Part shown: piece by piece, positions 26,424 through 34,969 of the stretch
Position numbering within the stretch: position 1 is the stretch's first letter
How the letters are laid out: every line of letters starts with the position of its first letter
From: Pseudonocardia sp. SCN 73-27
GTDB lineage: Bacteria > Actinomycetota > Actinomycetes > Mycobacteriales > Pseudonocardiaceae
Reading direction: 5' to 3'
Length of the DNA: 64,000 nt
Assembly: GCA_001725415.1 (NCBI GenBank)
Contig: MEGH01000023.1
Location: forward strand, 35,806 to 99,805
Position numbers and translations under genes: made by a program
The notes under the pieces: generated by a model
Databases searched by the model: none
The model's input: the letters and a program-made list of their open reading frames with translations, nothing else
Told to the model about the DNA's origin: nothing

Positions 26424-27802
26424 GACCGGCCCCCGTTCGCGATCCACGCCGACGCCGTCGCCGGTTCTGTCACGGGTTCGGTGTAGGGCAACGGCAGGGC
26501 GCGCAACCGCATCAGGTCCGGGTGGTAGCCGGTGTAGGTGGCGTGGGCCTGGGCGATCCGGTCGGGCGCCAGGGTGATGTCCTGGGCCGCCGCGATCGCG
26601 GCGAACCCGTCGAGGTCAGGCAGGGGCACGACTACCTCCGATACGAGGACCGGCCGGCGGGTCTCGCCGACCGTGAACAACAGGACGAGAGCGACCACGA
26701 GCAGACCTGTGGTCCCCCACAGGGCGCCGTGCAGGCCGCCGACGGCGATGCCGACGCCCGCGAGCAGGCCGCCGGCGAGCATCCCGACGTCGCTCGCGAT
26801 GCGGTACGCGGCGAGCCCGGCCTCGGGGTCGGGCGCGAGGTCGACCGTCATCGCCGCGGGGATGACCCACGTGGCGCCGACGACGACTCCCGCCGCGAGG
26901 GCGCCGAGCCCGAACCCGACGGGCCCGGCGACGGCGGTGAGCGCGACCGTTGCGAGCAGTCCCCAGGCCAGGGCGAGCGCGAGGGGCACGAAGCGGCCGC
27001 GGCGGTCGGTGAAGCGGGCGCCGTAGTGCATGACGGCGACGTCGGTGATCGCGAGGGCGAACAGCGCCACGCCCAGCGGCACCCACGCCATCCCGAGCTC
27101 CTCGCCGAGCAGCGGGATGATCGTCATCGCCAGCCCGGACCGCAGGGCCTGGCCGATCCCGGACAGCACGAGCGACGCCCAGGCCCGGGCCCCGCGCACC
27201 CCCAGTCCGCGGGGCAGGCCCAGCCGTGGCCGCGCCGCCGAGCGCAGCCGGGGCGCGAACACCCAGGCGGCGAGGGCGCCGAGCAGGTTGACCGCGGCAC
27301 ACACCCCGAAGAGCAGGCGCAGCCCGTCGACACCCGGCCGTAGGGCGACGACGAGCCCGCCGCCGAGCGGGCCCGTCGCGATCCCCGCGAACCAGGCGGC
27401 GTTGAACGAGCCGATGGCACCGCCTCGCTGGTGGGCGCGGGCCAGCCGGACCGCCGCCTGGACACCGCCGCCCATGAACAGCGCGCCGCCGAACCCCTGC
27501 AGCACCCGGGCCAGGCCGACGACGACCCAGTCCGTCGTGACCGCCGAGAGCAGCGACCCGATCCCGAACACGAGCATCGAGACCGTCAGCGCGATCCGGG
27601 AGTCGAGCCGGGGCACGTACCGGGTGCCGAGGAAGTCGACGAGCAGCAGCGACAGCCCCATCGAGGCGACGACGTACGCCGCCCACTCGGGCCGGGCGCC
27701 GAGCCCGACGACCAGCAGTGCCGTGAAGGGCGCGGTGAGCCCGAACCCGATCCCGGCGACGACGACGAGCGCGTGGAAGGTGCGCCGCGGGCTCGCGGTC
27801 AC
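26420..27802 (-). CDS. MFS transporter with C-terminal GatC/AtzG-like tail
   Basis: A 460-residue protein. Residues 1 to about 385 are a twelve-segment major facilitator: FHALVVVAGIGFGLTAPFTAL, the loop DFLGTRYVPRLDSR, GLARVLQGFGGALFMGGG, then the second half from GIGQALRSGLAMTIIP. The last about 67 residues (394-460) are soluble: DLDGFAAIAAAQDITLAPDR, HPDLMRLRALPL, PYTEPVTEPATASAWI. MFS proteins normally end soon after segment 12. The tail resembles the small helical subunits that accompany amidases, with its EPV-x-EPA ending. It is joined on both sides by GTGA overlaps to amidases 3 and 2. Whether it imports substrate or exports product is unknown. Confidence 0.82.
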   Translation of the reverse strand: MTASPRRTFHALVVVAGIGFGLTAPFTALLVVGLGARPEWAAYVVASMGLSLLLVDFLGTRYVPRLDSRIALTVSMLVFGIGSLLSAVTTDWVVVGLARVLQGFGGALFMGGGVQAAVRLARAHQRGGAIGSFNAAWFAGIATGPLGGGLVVALRPGVDGLRLLFGVCAAVNLLGALAAWVFAPRLRSAARPRLGLPRGLGVRGARAWASLVLSGIGQALRSGLAMTIIPLLGEELGMAWVPLGVALFALAITDVAVMHYGARFTDRRGRFVPLALALAWGLLATVALTAVAGPVGFGLGALAAGVVVGATWVIPAAMTVDLAPDPEAGLAAYRIASDVGMLAGGLLAGVGIAVGGLHGALWGTTGLLVVALVLLFTVGETRRPVLVSEVVVPLPDLDGFAAIAAAQDITLAPDRIAQAHATYTGYHPDLMRLRALPLPYTEPVTEPATASAWIANGGRS

Positions 27803-29382
27803 GCCTGCGCGACAGCAGCAGGCGAGCCGGTGCCCGGCATCACTCCGACCGCCGCCTCGACGACCGCCCCCGCGCGGAAGGTGCGTGCGTCCTCCCAGTG
27901 CGGCGCGACGATCTGGATCGACGCCGGCATCCCCGTCGCCGGGTCGACGCCGCTGGGAACGGCCAGCGACGGGTGCCCCGACAGGTTGGTGACGCACGTG
28001 TTGGCGACCATGGTCGTGCCCCGCGACAGGATCTCCGGGTCCTCGGCCGGGCGGTCGAGCAGCACCGGCGCGACCTGCGGCGTCGTCGGCGTGACGAGCA
28101 GGTCGCACGTCTGCAGGGCGACGTCGATCTCCGCGGTGAGCGCGCGGCGGAGGTTGGCGGCCTTGGCGAAGTACGTCGAGAAGTAGCTGTCGTGCAGGTA
28201 GCGGCCCGCGAGCAGCCACACCTTGAAGAACGGCGGGAACGAGTCGGCCTCGAGCCGGCGCACCATCGCGAACGCATGCGTGCGCTCGACGTCGACCTCG
28301 CCGAGGTGGGAGTAGCCGGCGCCGTCGGCCTGCACCCCCATCCAGCCGAGGTGGATCAGCATCGCGGTCTCGATCGCCCACGCGTCGGCCCACAGCGGGA
28401 TCGACACCGGGACGACGGTCGCGCCCGCGTCCTCCAGCGCCGAACAGGAGTCGCGGAACGCGGCGAGCACGCCGGGTTCGCACAGATCCTCGCCGGTGCC
28501 CTCGGCGACGACACCGATCGTCATGCCGGCGACGCCGTCACCCAACACTTCCGCCGCGCGGGTCGGTGAAGGAGTGCCCCGGACCCACTGCGGGTCCCGG
28601 TCGGAGTGGCCGCTCATCACGTCGAGCATCCGCGCGGTCAGCTCGACCGTGGACCCGATGGGGCACACCGAGTCGATGGTGTGGTCCATGTAGGTCAGAC
28701 CGTGGCTCGGGACGAGCCCCTGGGTGCCCTTGATCGAGACGACACCGTTGAACGCCGCCGGGATCCGCGCCGAGCCGCCCTCGTCGACACCGATCGCGAG
28801 GTCGACGGCACCGGAGCGGACCGCCGATCCCGACCCGCCCGACGATCCTCCCGACGACCGCGACGGATCGACGGCGTTGCGGGCCGGGCCGAACCAGGAC
28901 GACTCCCCCGTGCCCGACGTCGAGAAGTCGTCGAGGTTGGTCTTGCCCGTGATGGACGCGCCCGCGTCGAGCAGCCGGGACACGACGACCGCGTCGGTCG
29001 TCGGGGTGTAGCTCAGGCTGCGCGACGCGTTGGTGATCGGGATGCCCGCGACGGCCAGGTTGTCCTTGACGCCCACCGTCATCCCGGCGAGCGGGCCCTC
29101 GGCGGAACCGGTGATGCGGCAGCGCCGGACGAATGCGTGGAAGGGGTCGTCGGCGTGCGACGGCGGGGCGCCCGGGTCGCGGTCGGTGTGGGTCAGCGGC
29201 GGCATCGGGGCGTGCAGCTCGTCGAGCCGGTCCATCCCGGCGAGGATGCCGTCGAGGACGTCGGCGTACTGCTCCGACTCGCGCGGGGTGAGGTGCATGA
29301 ACTCGGCGGCGCCGAGCTCGGCGACCTGCTCCGGTGTGGGACGGCGGACGAAGCCACGGATCCTGTTGCGCGGCATGGCCAT
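27799..29382 (-). CDS. Amidase-signature hydrolase 3 with N-terminal helical domain
   Basis: A 527-residue amidase with triad K106 (GVKDNL), S180 (GGSSGGS) and S204 (VDEGGSAR); the nucleophile motif reads DEGGS as in nitrile-hydratase-linked Rhodococcus amidases. Residues about 14-60 (TPEQVAELGAAEFMHLTPRE, YADVLDGILAGMDRLDEL) form an added helical domain placed like the N-terminal domain of those enzymes and like a fused GatC. AGGAGG lies at ideal spacing before the ATG at 29382, the best ribosome binding site of the operon. It follows the binding-protein gene across a perfect family B palindrome. Substrate unknown. Confidence 0.88.
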   Translation of the reverse strand: MAMPRNRIRGFVRRPTPEQVAELGAAEFMHLTPRESEQYADVLDGILAGMDRLDELHAPMPPLTHTDRDPGAPPSHADDPFHAFVRRCRITGSAEGPLAGMTVGVKDNLAVAGIPITNASRSLSYTPTTDAVVVSRLLDAGASITGKTNLDDFSTSGTGESSWFGPARNAVDPSRSSGGSSGGSGSAVRSGAVDLAIGVDEGGSARIPAAFNGVVSIKGTQGLVPSHGLTYMDHTIDSVCPIGSTVELTARMLDVMSGHSDRDPQWVRGTPSPTRAAEVLGDGVAGMTIGVVAEGTGEDLCEPGVLAAFRDSCSALEDAGATVVPVSIPLWADAWAIETAMLIHLGWMGVQADGAGYSHLGEVDVERTHAFAMVRRLEADSFPPFFKVWLLAGRYLHDSYFSTYFAKAANLRRALTAEIDVALQTCDLLVTPTTPQVAPVLLDRPAEDPEILSRGTTMVANTCVTNLSGHPSLAVPSGVDPATGMPASIQIVAPHWEDARTFRAGAVVEAAVGVMPGTGSPAAVAQA

Positions 29383-29422
29383 GAGGAACCTCCTGGGTGG
29401 GAACGGGAGTGGAAGGGCCCTC

Positions 29423-29462
29423 GTGAGTGGCAATGGTCGCTATAGCGACCATTGCCACTCAC
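29423..29462. repeat. Family B palindrome, copy 3 (perfect 40 bp)
   Basis: GTGAGTGGCAATGGTCGCTA followed by its exact reverse complement. It lies inside the amidase operon, 20 bases after the binding-protein stop and 40 bases before the amidase 3 start on the transcribed strand. There it could protect the upstream message and reduce reading into the amidase genes. Confidence 0.9.
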
Positions 29463-29482
29463 AGGGCGGGCCCGGGCCGAGC

Positions 29483-31108
29483 TCAGCCCGAGTCGGAGAC
29501 CGAGATCGTCGTGAGGTCGGCGAACCACGACTGCGGCTGCACGAAGCCCTGGACGTTCGACGACAGGACGCGCGGGTTCTTGTCGTTCACGACGACCAGC
29601 CACGGCGAGTCCTTGCCCAGCACCTGCGCGACCTGGGCGTAGACGTCGGAACGTTCCTTGTCGTCGAGCACCGTGCGCGCCTTGGCCAGCAGGGCGTCGA
29701 CCTCGGGGCTGGAGTACTTGCCCGCGTTGGCCGAGGACTGCGAGCCGAACCAGCTCGTCCAGAAGCCTTCCTGCTGGAACGACAGCGAGATGTTCATGGC
29801 GTCGGCGTCGTCGGGGATGTTGCCGACGAAGAAGTCGTTCAGCATCGCCGCCCACTCGATGGGCTTGAGCTCGACCTTCACCCCGATCGCGGCCAGGTCG
29901 GCCTGCAGCGCGGTGTTCATCGGGGTCGGGACCATGTTCCCGGACCCGCTCGTCGGGTAGGACAGCGTCATCGTGAAGCCGTCGGGGTAGCCGGCCTCGG
30001 CGAGCATCTGCTTGGCCTTGGCCGGATCGTAGCCGTAGACCTCGCTCTCCGGGCGGAAGGACGCGTCGGCCTTCGGGGTGTAGCCGAGCGCGGGCTCGGC
30101 GGTGCCCTTGAGGATGTTGTCCACCAGCGACTGCCGGTTGATCGCCCAGTTCAGCGCCTCACGGACCTTGACGTTGTCGAACGGGGCCTTGCGCATGTTG
30201 TAGACCCACGGCCAGATGTGGTTGTAGGAGTTCGTCAGCACCTGGAAGCCCTGGCTCTCGAGGCTGGGTACGTCGTCCGGCGGCGGGACCTCGATCCAGT
30301 TGACCTCGCCGGAGCGCAGCGCCGCGGTGCGGGCAGTGGGGTCCGGGATGGGGCGCAGGATGACCTTGTCGAGCTTCGGCGCGCCGTTCCAGTAGGTCTC
30401 GTTCCTGGTCATGACCAGGCGCTGGCCACGTTCGAGGGACTCGAACTTGAACGGCCCCGTCCCGACGGGCTTCTCCGCGAACCCCTGGTTGCCCTCGGCC
30501 TGGATCGCGGTGGGGCTGCCGAAGTACACGGTCGCGAGGTCGACGGGCAGGTACGACCACGGCCCGTTGGTGTTGATGACGATGGTCATGTCGTCGACCT
30601 TGGAGAAGTTCTTGATCCCCGCGATCGAGAGTCCGCCCTGGGCGTTGAGCTCCTGGTAGAACTGCGGGCTCGACTTGTCCGCGTAGCGGCCCAGGTTGAA
30701 GATGGCCGCGTCGGCATTCCACGGGGTGCCGTCGTGGAAGGTGACGCCGGGGCGGAGCTTGAACGTCCAGCTCGTCAGGTCGGCGTTGGGCGTCCACGAC
30801 TCGGCGAGGTCCGGCTCGATCGTCGGGATCTTCGAACCGTCGGTCAGGTCGAACTTCGTGAGGCCGTCGAAGAGCTGGTTGGCGACGAACCGCAGCCCCT
30901 CGTAGCCCTGACCCTGCGCGAGCCCGGTGTCGAGGACGGGGATGTCGCTCGCCGTCATGCCGATGACCAGAGTGTTCGCTCCCGCGCCCCCACCCGACGT
31001 GGCGCTGCCGCCGCACGCCGTGAGGACCAGGGTCAGGGCCGTCAGCAGGGCCGTGGCCGCGGTGGACAGCAGCCGTCGTCTGCGGCGGGGTGGACTGGTA
31101 CTGGACAC
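29483..31108 (-). CDS. ABC transporter substrate-binding lipoprotein, family 5 (oligopeptide/nickel type)
   Basis: A 541-residue extracytoplasmic binding protein. The N-terminus RRRRRLLSTAATALLTALTLVLTACGG has a twin-arginine-rich start, a hydrophobic core and the lipobox LTAC. The family 5 pattern is clear: ESWTPNADLTSWTFKLRPGVTFHDGTPWNADAAIFN in pieces, VKVREALNWAINRQSLV, YGYDPAKAKQMLAEAGYPDG. GTG at 31108 with GAGAGGAA seven bases upstream is preferred over the ATG at 31135, which has none. It should deliver a peptide-sized ligand to the permeases upstream. The ligand is not deducible from sequence. Confidence 0.92.
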   Translation of the reverse strand: MSSTSPPRRRRRLLSTAATALLTALTLVLTACGGSATSGGGAGANTLVIGMTASDIPVLDTGLAQGQGYEGLRFVANQLFDGLTKFDLTDGSKIPTIEPDLAESWTPNADLTSWTFKLRPGVTFHDGTPWNADAAIFNLGRYADKSSPQFYQELNAQGGLSIAGIKNFSKVDDMTIVINTNGPWSYLPVDLATVYFGSPTAIQAEGNQGFAEKPVGTGPFKFESLERGQRLVMTRNETYWNGAPKLDKVILRPIPDPTARTAALRSGEVNWIEVPPPDDVPSLESQGFQVLTNSYNHIWPWVYNMRKAPFDNVKVREALNWAINRQSLVDNILKGTAEPALGYTPKADASFRPESEVYGYDPAKAKQMLAEAGYPDGFTMTLSYPTSGSGNMVPTPMNTALQADLAAIGVKVELKPIEWAAMLNDFFVGNIPDDADAMNISLSFQQEGFWTSWFGSQSSANAGKYSSPEVDALLAKARTVLDDKERSDVYAQVAQVLGKDSPWLVVVNDKNPRVLSSNVQGFVQPQSWFADLTTISVSDSG

Positions 31109-31175
31109 AGGGGTTCCTCTCGGGGCAGGGGTCATCGCCCGGCGGCGCCGCTGCCGTCGGAAAGAAGGGGTGAGC

Positions 31176-32114
31176 TCAGCCCGTGGTGGCGGGTGTCTTC
31201 ACGTGCACGCACGCCGCGGCGTGTGCGGGCGCCACCGGGATGAGCGCGGGCCACTCGCCCGCGCAGACGTCCTCGGCGACCGGACAGCGGGTCCGGAACC
31301 CGCATCCCGACGGCGGGTCGGCCGGGCTGGGCAGCTCGCCGTGCAGGACGATCCGCTCGCGGCCCTGGCCGGGCGTCGCCGAGAGCAGCGCCGTCGTGTA
31401 CGGGTGCTGCGGGGCGTCCCACAGCCGTTCCGCCGACGCCACCTCCACGACCCGGCCCAGATACATGACGGCGACGCGGTCGGAGATGTGCTCGACGACG
31501 GCCAGGTCGTGGGAGATGAACAGGAACGCGACGCCGGTCTCGTGCTGCAGGTCGGCGAGCAGGTTGAGCACCTGCGCCTGGACACTCTTGTCCAGCGCCG
31601 ACACCGCCTCGTCGCACACCACGAGGTCCGGCGACGTCGACAGCGCCCGCGCGATCGCGACGCGCTGCAGCTGGCCGCCGGAGAGCTCGTGCGGGAAGCG
31701 TTCGCTCTGCGCGGCGGTGAGGCCGACCCGGTCGAGCAGCGCCAGCACCCTCGGTCCGCGTTCGGCGCGGGCGACGCCGTGCGCGCGCAGGTTGAACTCG
31801 ATCGAGCTGCGGACGGTGAGCCGCGGGTTGAGCGAGGTCTGCGGGTTCTGCGGGACGACCTGCAGCCGGGCCCGCAGCGCGCGCAGCTGCGTACGGTTCA
31901 TCGCGGGGATCGACTCGCCGTCGAACGTGACGTCGCCGGAGTCGGGCGCGAGCAGCCCGAGCAGGATCTTGCCGGTCGTCGACTTGCCGCAGCCCGACTC
32001 CCCGACGACGCCGAGCGTCTCGCCGCGGTTCACGGTGAGCGAGACGTCGGCGACCGCGCGGACGCCGTTGCCGAACGTCTTGTTCAGGCCGGTGGCCTCC
32101 AGCAGCGCGCTCAT
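31176..32114 (-). CDS. Oligopeptide-type ABC transporter ATPase (DppF/OppF-like)
   Basis: A 312-residue ATPase: Walker A GESGCGKST, Q-loop VVPQNPQTSLNPRL, signature LSGGQLQR, Walker B LVVCDEAVSALD, switch His in FISHDLAVVEHI. The C-terminal oligopeptide/dipeptide domain has four cysteines (GCGFRTRCPVAEDVC and AAACVHV), as in the Dpp/Opp ATPases that carry an iron-sulfur cluster. The ATG overlaps the stop of the partner ATPase (ATGA). It energises the family 5 importer. Distance to the binding-protein gene is 67 bases. Confidence 0.93.
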   Translation of the reverse strand: MSALLEATGLNKTFGNGVRAVADVSLTVNRGETLGVVGESGCGKSTTGKILLGLLAPDSGDVTFDGESIPAMNRTQLRALRARLQVVPQNPQTSLNPRLTVRSSIEFNLRAHGVARAERGPRVLALLDRVGLTAAQSERFPHELSGGQLQRVAIARALSTSPDLVVCDEAVSALDKSVQAQVLNLLADLQHETGVAFLFISHDLAVVEHISDRVAVMYLGRVVEVASAERLWDAPQHPYTTALLSATPGQGRERIVLHGELPSPADPPSGCGFRTRCPVAEDVCAGEWPALIPVAPAHAAACVHVKTPATTG

Positions 32115-33109
32115 GCGGCCCGCTCCCCCACCGTCGTGTTGACGACGGGGCACGCCGCCGACCGGTCCGGCGCGACGTCGACCAGCGGCGGGTCCTGCTC
32201 GTGGCACGACGGCCGCGCCTGCGGGCACCGCGGCGCGAACGCGCAACCGGCCGGGAAGGCCCCGACCGGTGGGGGGGCCCCGACGATCGAGCGCAGGTGC
32301 CCGCGCTCGACGCCCGGCGTGGGCAGCGCGGCCAGCAGGCCCGCGGTGTAGGGGTGCTTCGGGTCGCCCAGCACCTGCGCGGCCGGCCCCTCCTCGACGA
32401 GCTTGCCCGCGTACATGACGCCGATCCGGCCGCCGAAGTCGCGGGCGACGCCGACGTCGTGGGTGACCATCAGGACCGCAGTGCCCGACCGCTGCTGCAG
32501 CTCGACGATCAGCTCCAGGATCTGGGCCTGCACCGTGACGTCGAGTGCGGTGGTGGGCTCGTCGGCGATGAGCACCTGCGGGTCGCAGCTGACCGCGATC
32601 GCGATGACCGCGCGCTGACGCATGCCGCCCGAGAGCTGGTGGGGGTAGCTGTCGGCGACGCGCTTCGGGTCGGGGATGCCGACCATCGCCAGCAGCTCCT
32701 CCGCCCGGCGCCGCGCGGCCGGCTTCGTCGTCTCGACACCGTGCACGTTGAGCACCTCGACGAGCTGCGCACCGATGCGCCGCAACGGGTCCAGCGCACC
32801 CGTCGGGTCCTGCGGGATGAGCGCGACCTGGCCGCCGCGCAGGCTGCGCAGCTCCGAGCCGGACATCCCGAGCAGCTCCATGCCGTTCATCGTGACGCTG
32901 CCGCCGAGCTTCGCCGACGCCCCGTAGAGCTGCATGATCGACCGGGCGGTGACCGACTTCCCGCTGCCCGACTCCCCCAGCAGCATCATCGTCTCGCCAC
33001 GGCGCAGCGTGAACGAGACGCCGCGGACGACGTCGACGCTGCGGTGCCGGGACACGAACGTCGTGGTCAGGCTGGTGACCTGGAGAGGGGCTACCGACGA
33101 GGTGCTCAC
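32111..33109 (-). CDS. Oligopeptide-type ABC transporter ATPase (DppD/OppD-like)
   Basis: A 332-residue ATPase: Walker A GESGSGKS, Q-loop LIPQDPTGALDPL, signature LSGGMRQR, Walker B VLIADEPTTALD, switch His VTHDVGVARDFGG. The C-terminal domain again has the cysteine set (GCAFAPRCPQARPSC and AACPVV). GTG start overlaps the permease stop by four bases. It is the first of two ATPases in the operon and pairs with the DppF-like one to drive the two permeases. Confidence 0.93.
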   Translation of the reverse strand: MSTSSVAPLQVTSLTTTFVSRHRSVDVVRGVSFTLRRGETMMLLGESGSGKSVTARSIMQLYGASAKLGGSVTMNGMELLGMSGSELRSLRGGQVALIPQDPTGALDPLRRIGAQLVEVLNVHGVETTKPAARRRAEELLAMVGIPDPKRVADSYPHQLSGGMRQRAVIAIAVSCDPQVLIADEPTTALDVTVQAQILELIVELQQRSGTAVLMVTHDVGVARDFGGRIGVMYAGKLVEEGPAAQVLGDPKHPYTAGLLAALPTPGVERGHLRSIVGAPPPVGAFPAGCAFAPRCPQARPSCHEQDPPLVDVAPDRSAACPVVNTTVGERAA

Positions 33110-33999
33110 GCCCGGGCCTCCGATCGGACGTCGAGCAGGTCGCGCAGGCCGTCGCCGAGGACGTTGAACGCCACCGACGCGACCAGGATCGCGATCGCGG
33201 GGATCGCCGCCAGGAACGGCGCCGTGTAGATGTACTGCGTGTGGTCGCTGACCATGAGCCCCCACTCGGCCGTCGGCGGCGAGACGCCCAGGCCCAGGAA
33301 GCTCAGGCCCGCGGCGTAGACGATCGACAGCCCGATCAGCGCGGTGCAGTAGACGACGACCGGCGGCGCGACGTTGGGCAGCACCTGCCGCGTCGCGATC
33401 GCCAGCCGCGACGCCCCGCTTGCCCGGGCCGCGTCCATGTAGTCGAGGTCGGCCAGCCGGCGGGTCTCGGTCTCTGCGACGCGGGCGACCGGCGGCACCA
33501 GGATCACCGCCAGCGCGATGATCGAGTTGGAGATGCCCGACCCCAGCGCCGCGGCGATCGCGATCGCCAGCAGCACCGCGGGGAAGGCGTAGAAGACGTC
33601 GAGCGTCCGCATGATCGAGCGGTGCCCCCACTTGCCCGCGAGGCCCGCCGTCACCCCCAGCGCGGTGCCGACGACCGCGGCGAACAACACCGGGACCAGG
33701 CCTGCGAGCAGCGAGAGCCGGGTGCCGTCGACGATGCGGGCGAACACGTCGCGGCCCTGGCCGTCGGTCCCCAGGATGTGCCCGGCGGTCCCGACGGGCA
33801 GCAGCCGCCGCGCCGCGTCGCCCGCGTTCGGGTCGCCGACGAGGAACGGCCCGACGATCGCGACCAGCACGATCAGGCCGACGACGCCGGCGGCGATCCG
33901 GGCGGACACGGTCATCCGGCGCCTGCGCCGCGTGGTGGTGGTCGGGGGCGCCGCGCTCTCCGGGAGAGCGCTCGTGGTGGCGTCGATGGTGGCGGTCAC
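33106..33999 (-). CDS. Oligopeptide-type ABC permease (DppC-like)
   Basis: A 297-residue permease. A disordered Thr/Arg-rich N-terminus is followed by the first membrane segment (VVGLIVLVAIVGPFLV), the loop HILGTDGQGRDVFARIVDGTR that is a hallmark of DppC/OppC, and five further segments. The EAA-type loop is around DYMDAARASGASRLAIATRQVLPN, which docks on the ATPases. GTG start. It lies 25 bases after the DppB-like gene and overlaps the DppD-like gene by four bases. Confidence 0.92.
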   Translation of the reverse strand: MTATIDATTSALPESAAPPTTTTRRRRRMTVSARIAAGVVGLIVLVAIVGPFLVGDPNAGDAARRLLPVGTAGHILGTDGQGRDVFARIVDGTRLSLLAGLVPVLFAAVVGTALGVTAGLAGKWGHRSIMRTLDVFYAFPAVLLAIAIAAALGSGISNSIIALAVILVPPVARVAETETRRLADLDYMDAARASGASRLAIATRQVLPNVAPPVVVYCTALIGLSIVYAAGLSFLGLGVSPPTAEWGLMVSDHTQYIYTAPFLAAIPAIAILVASVAFNVLGDGLRDLLDVRSEARA

Positions 34000-34024
34000 G
34001 GGGGACTCCTCGACTCGGGCGGGA

Positions 34025-34969
34025 TCAGGCGCGGATTCGGGGGTCGACCAGCCCGTGCAGGGCGTCGACGACCAGGTTGAGCATCACGAAGGCCAGCGCC
34101 GAGACGAGGACACCCGCCTGGATCACCGGCAAGTCGCGCTGAGTGATCGACTGGTAGACCAGCAGGCCGATCCCCGGCCAGGCGAAGACCGCCTCGACGA
34201 AGATGACGCCACCGAGCAGGTAGCCGATCTGCAGGCCCGCGACCGTCAGCAGCGACGGCACGGTGTTGTGGAAGGCGTGGAGCATGACGCGGCGGTGCGA
34301 CAGTCCCCGCGCGGTCAGCGCCTCCACGAAATCCATGCTCATCACGTCGAGCACCGACGAGCGGAACATCCGCGCGATGATCCCCGCGGGAACCAGCGCG
34401 GCTGTGACCGCCGGCAGGATCAGATGGTTGAACAGGTCGACGAAGCCGCCCCCACCGTTCGCGGCGTACATGCCGCTCACCGGGAACAACCCCGCCCCGG
34501 CGGCCAGATAGATGATCAGCAGCAGACCGATCGAGTACTGCGGCACCGAGATCGAGAACAACGCCAACGCATTGCCCAGCCGGGCCAGGACGCCGGTGCG
34601 GCGCAGCGCGGTCAGCGCACCTACCGCGACGCCCAGCACGATCGCGATGACCGCGGCGGCGGCGCTGAGGATCAGGGTGTTCGCGAGCGCGTCCAGCACC
34701 ATCGGGGCGACGTCGCTGCGGCGCGCGATCGACGTCCCCAGGTCGCCGGTGAGCGTGTGGCCCAGCCACTTCACGTACTGCACCGGCCACGGGTCGTTCA
34801 GGCCGAGCCGCTCGGTGAGGGCCGCGCGGGCCTCGGGCGAGCCCGTCGGCCCCAGCAGGGACGCGACCGGGTCACCTGGGATGATCTTGATGGTGATGAA
34901 GATGACGATCGAGACCCCGAACAGGATCGGGATCGCCATCAGCAGCCGCTTGCCGACGTAGCTCGCCAT
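34025..34969 (-). CDS. Oligopeptide-type ABC permease (DppB-like)
   Basis: A 314-residue permease. It starts YVGKRLLMAIPILFGVSIVIF with the next block IKIIPGDPVASLLG, and has RLGLNDPWPVQYVKWLGHTLTGDLG, both standard for DppB/OppB. The EAA loop is near DFVEALTARGLSHRRVMLHAFHN. About six membrane segments. Its ATG overlaps the stop of the GntR regulator (ATGA), so the regulator gene is the first gene of this operon rather than a separate unit. Confidence 0.93.
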   Translation of the reverse strand: MASYVGKRLLMAIPILFGVSIVIFITIKIIPGDPVASLLGPTGSPEARAALTERLGLNDPWPVQYVKWLGHTLTGDLGTSIARRSDVAPMVLDALANTLILSAAAAVIAIVLGVAVGALTALRRTGVLARLGNALALFSISVPQYSIGLLLIIYLAAGAGLFPVSGMYAANGGGGFVDLFNHLILPAVTAALVPAGIIARMFRSSVLDVMSMDFVEALTARGLSHRRVMLHAFHNTVPSLLTVAGLQIGYLLGGVIFVEAVFAWPGIGLLVYQSITQRDLPVIQAGVLVSALAFVMLNLVVDALHGLVDPRIRA

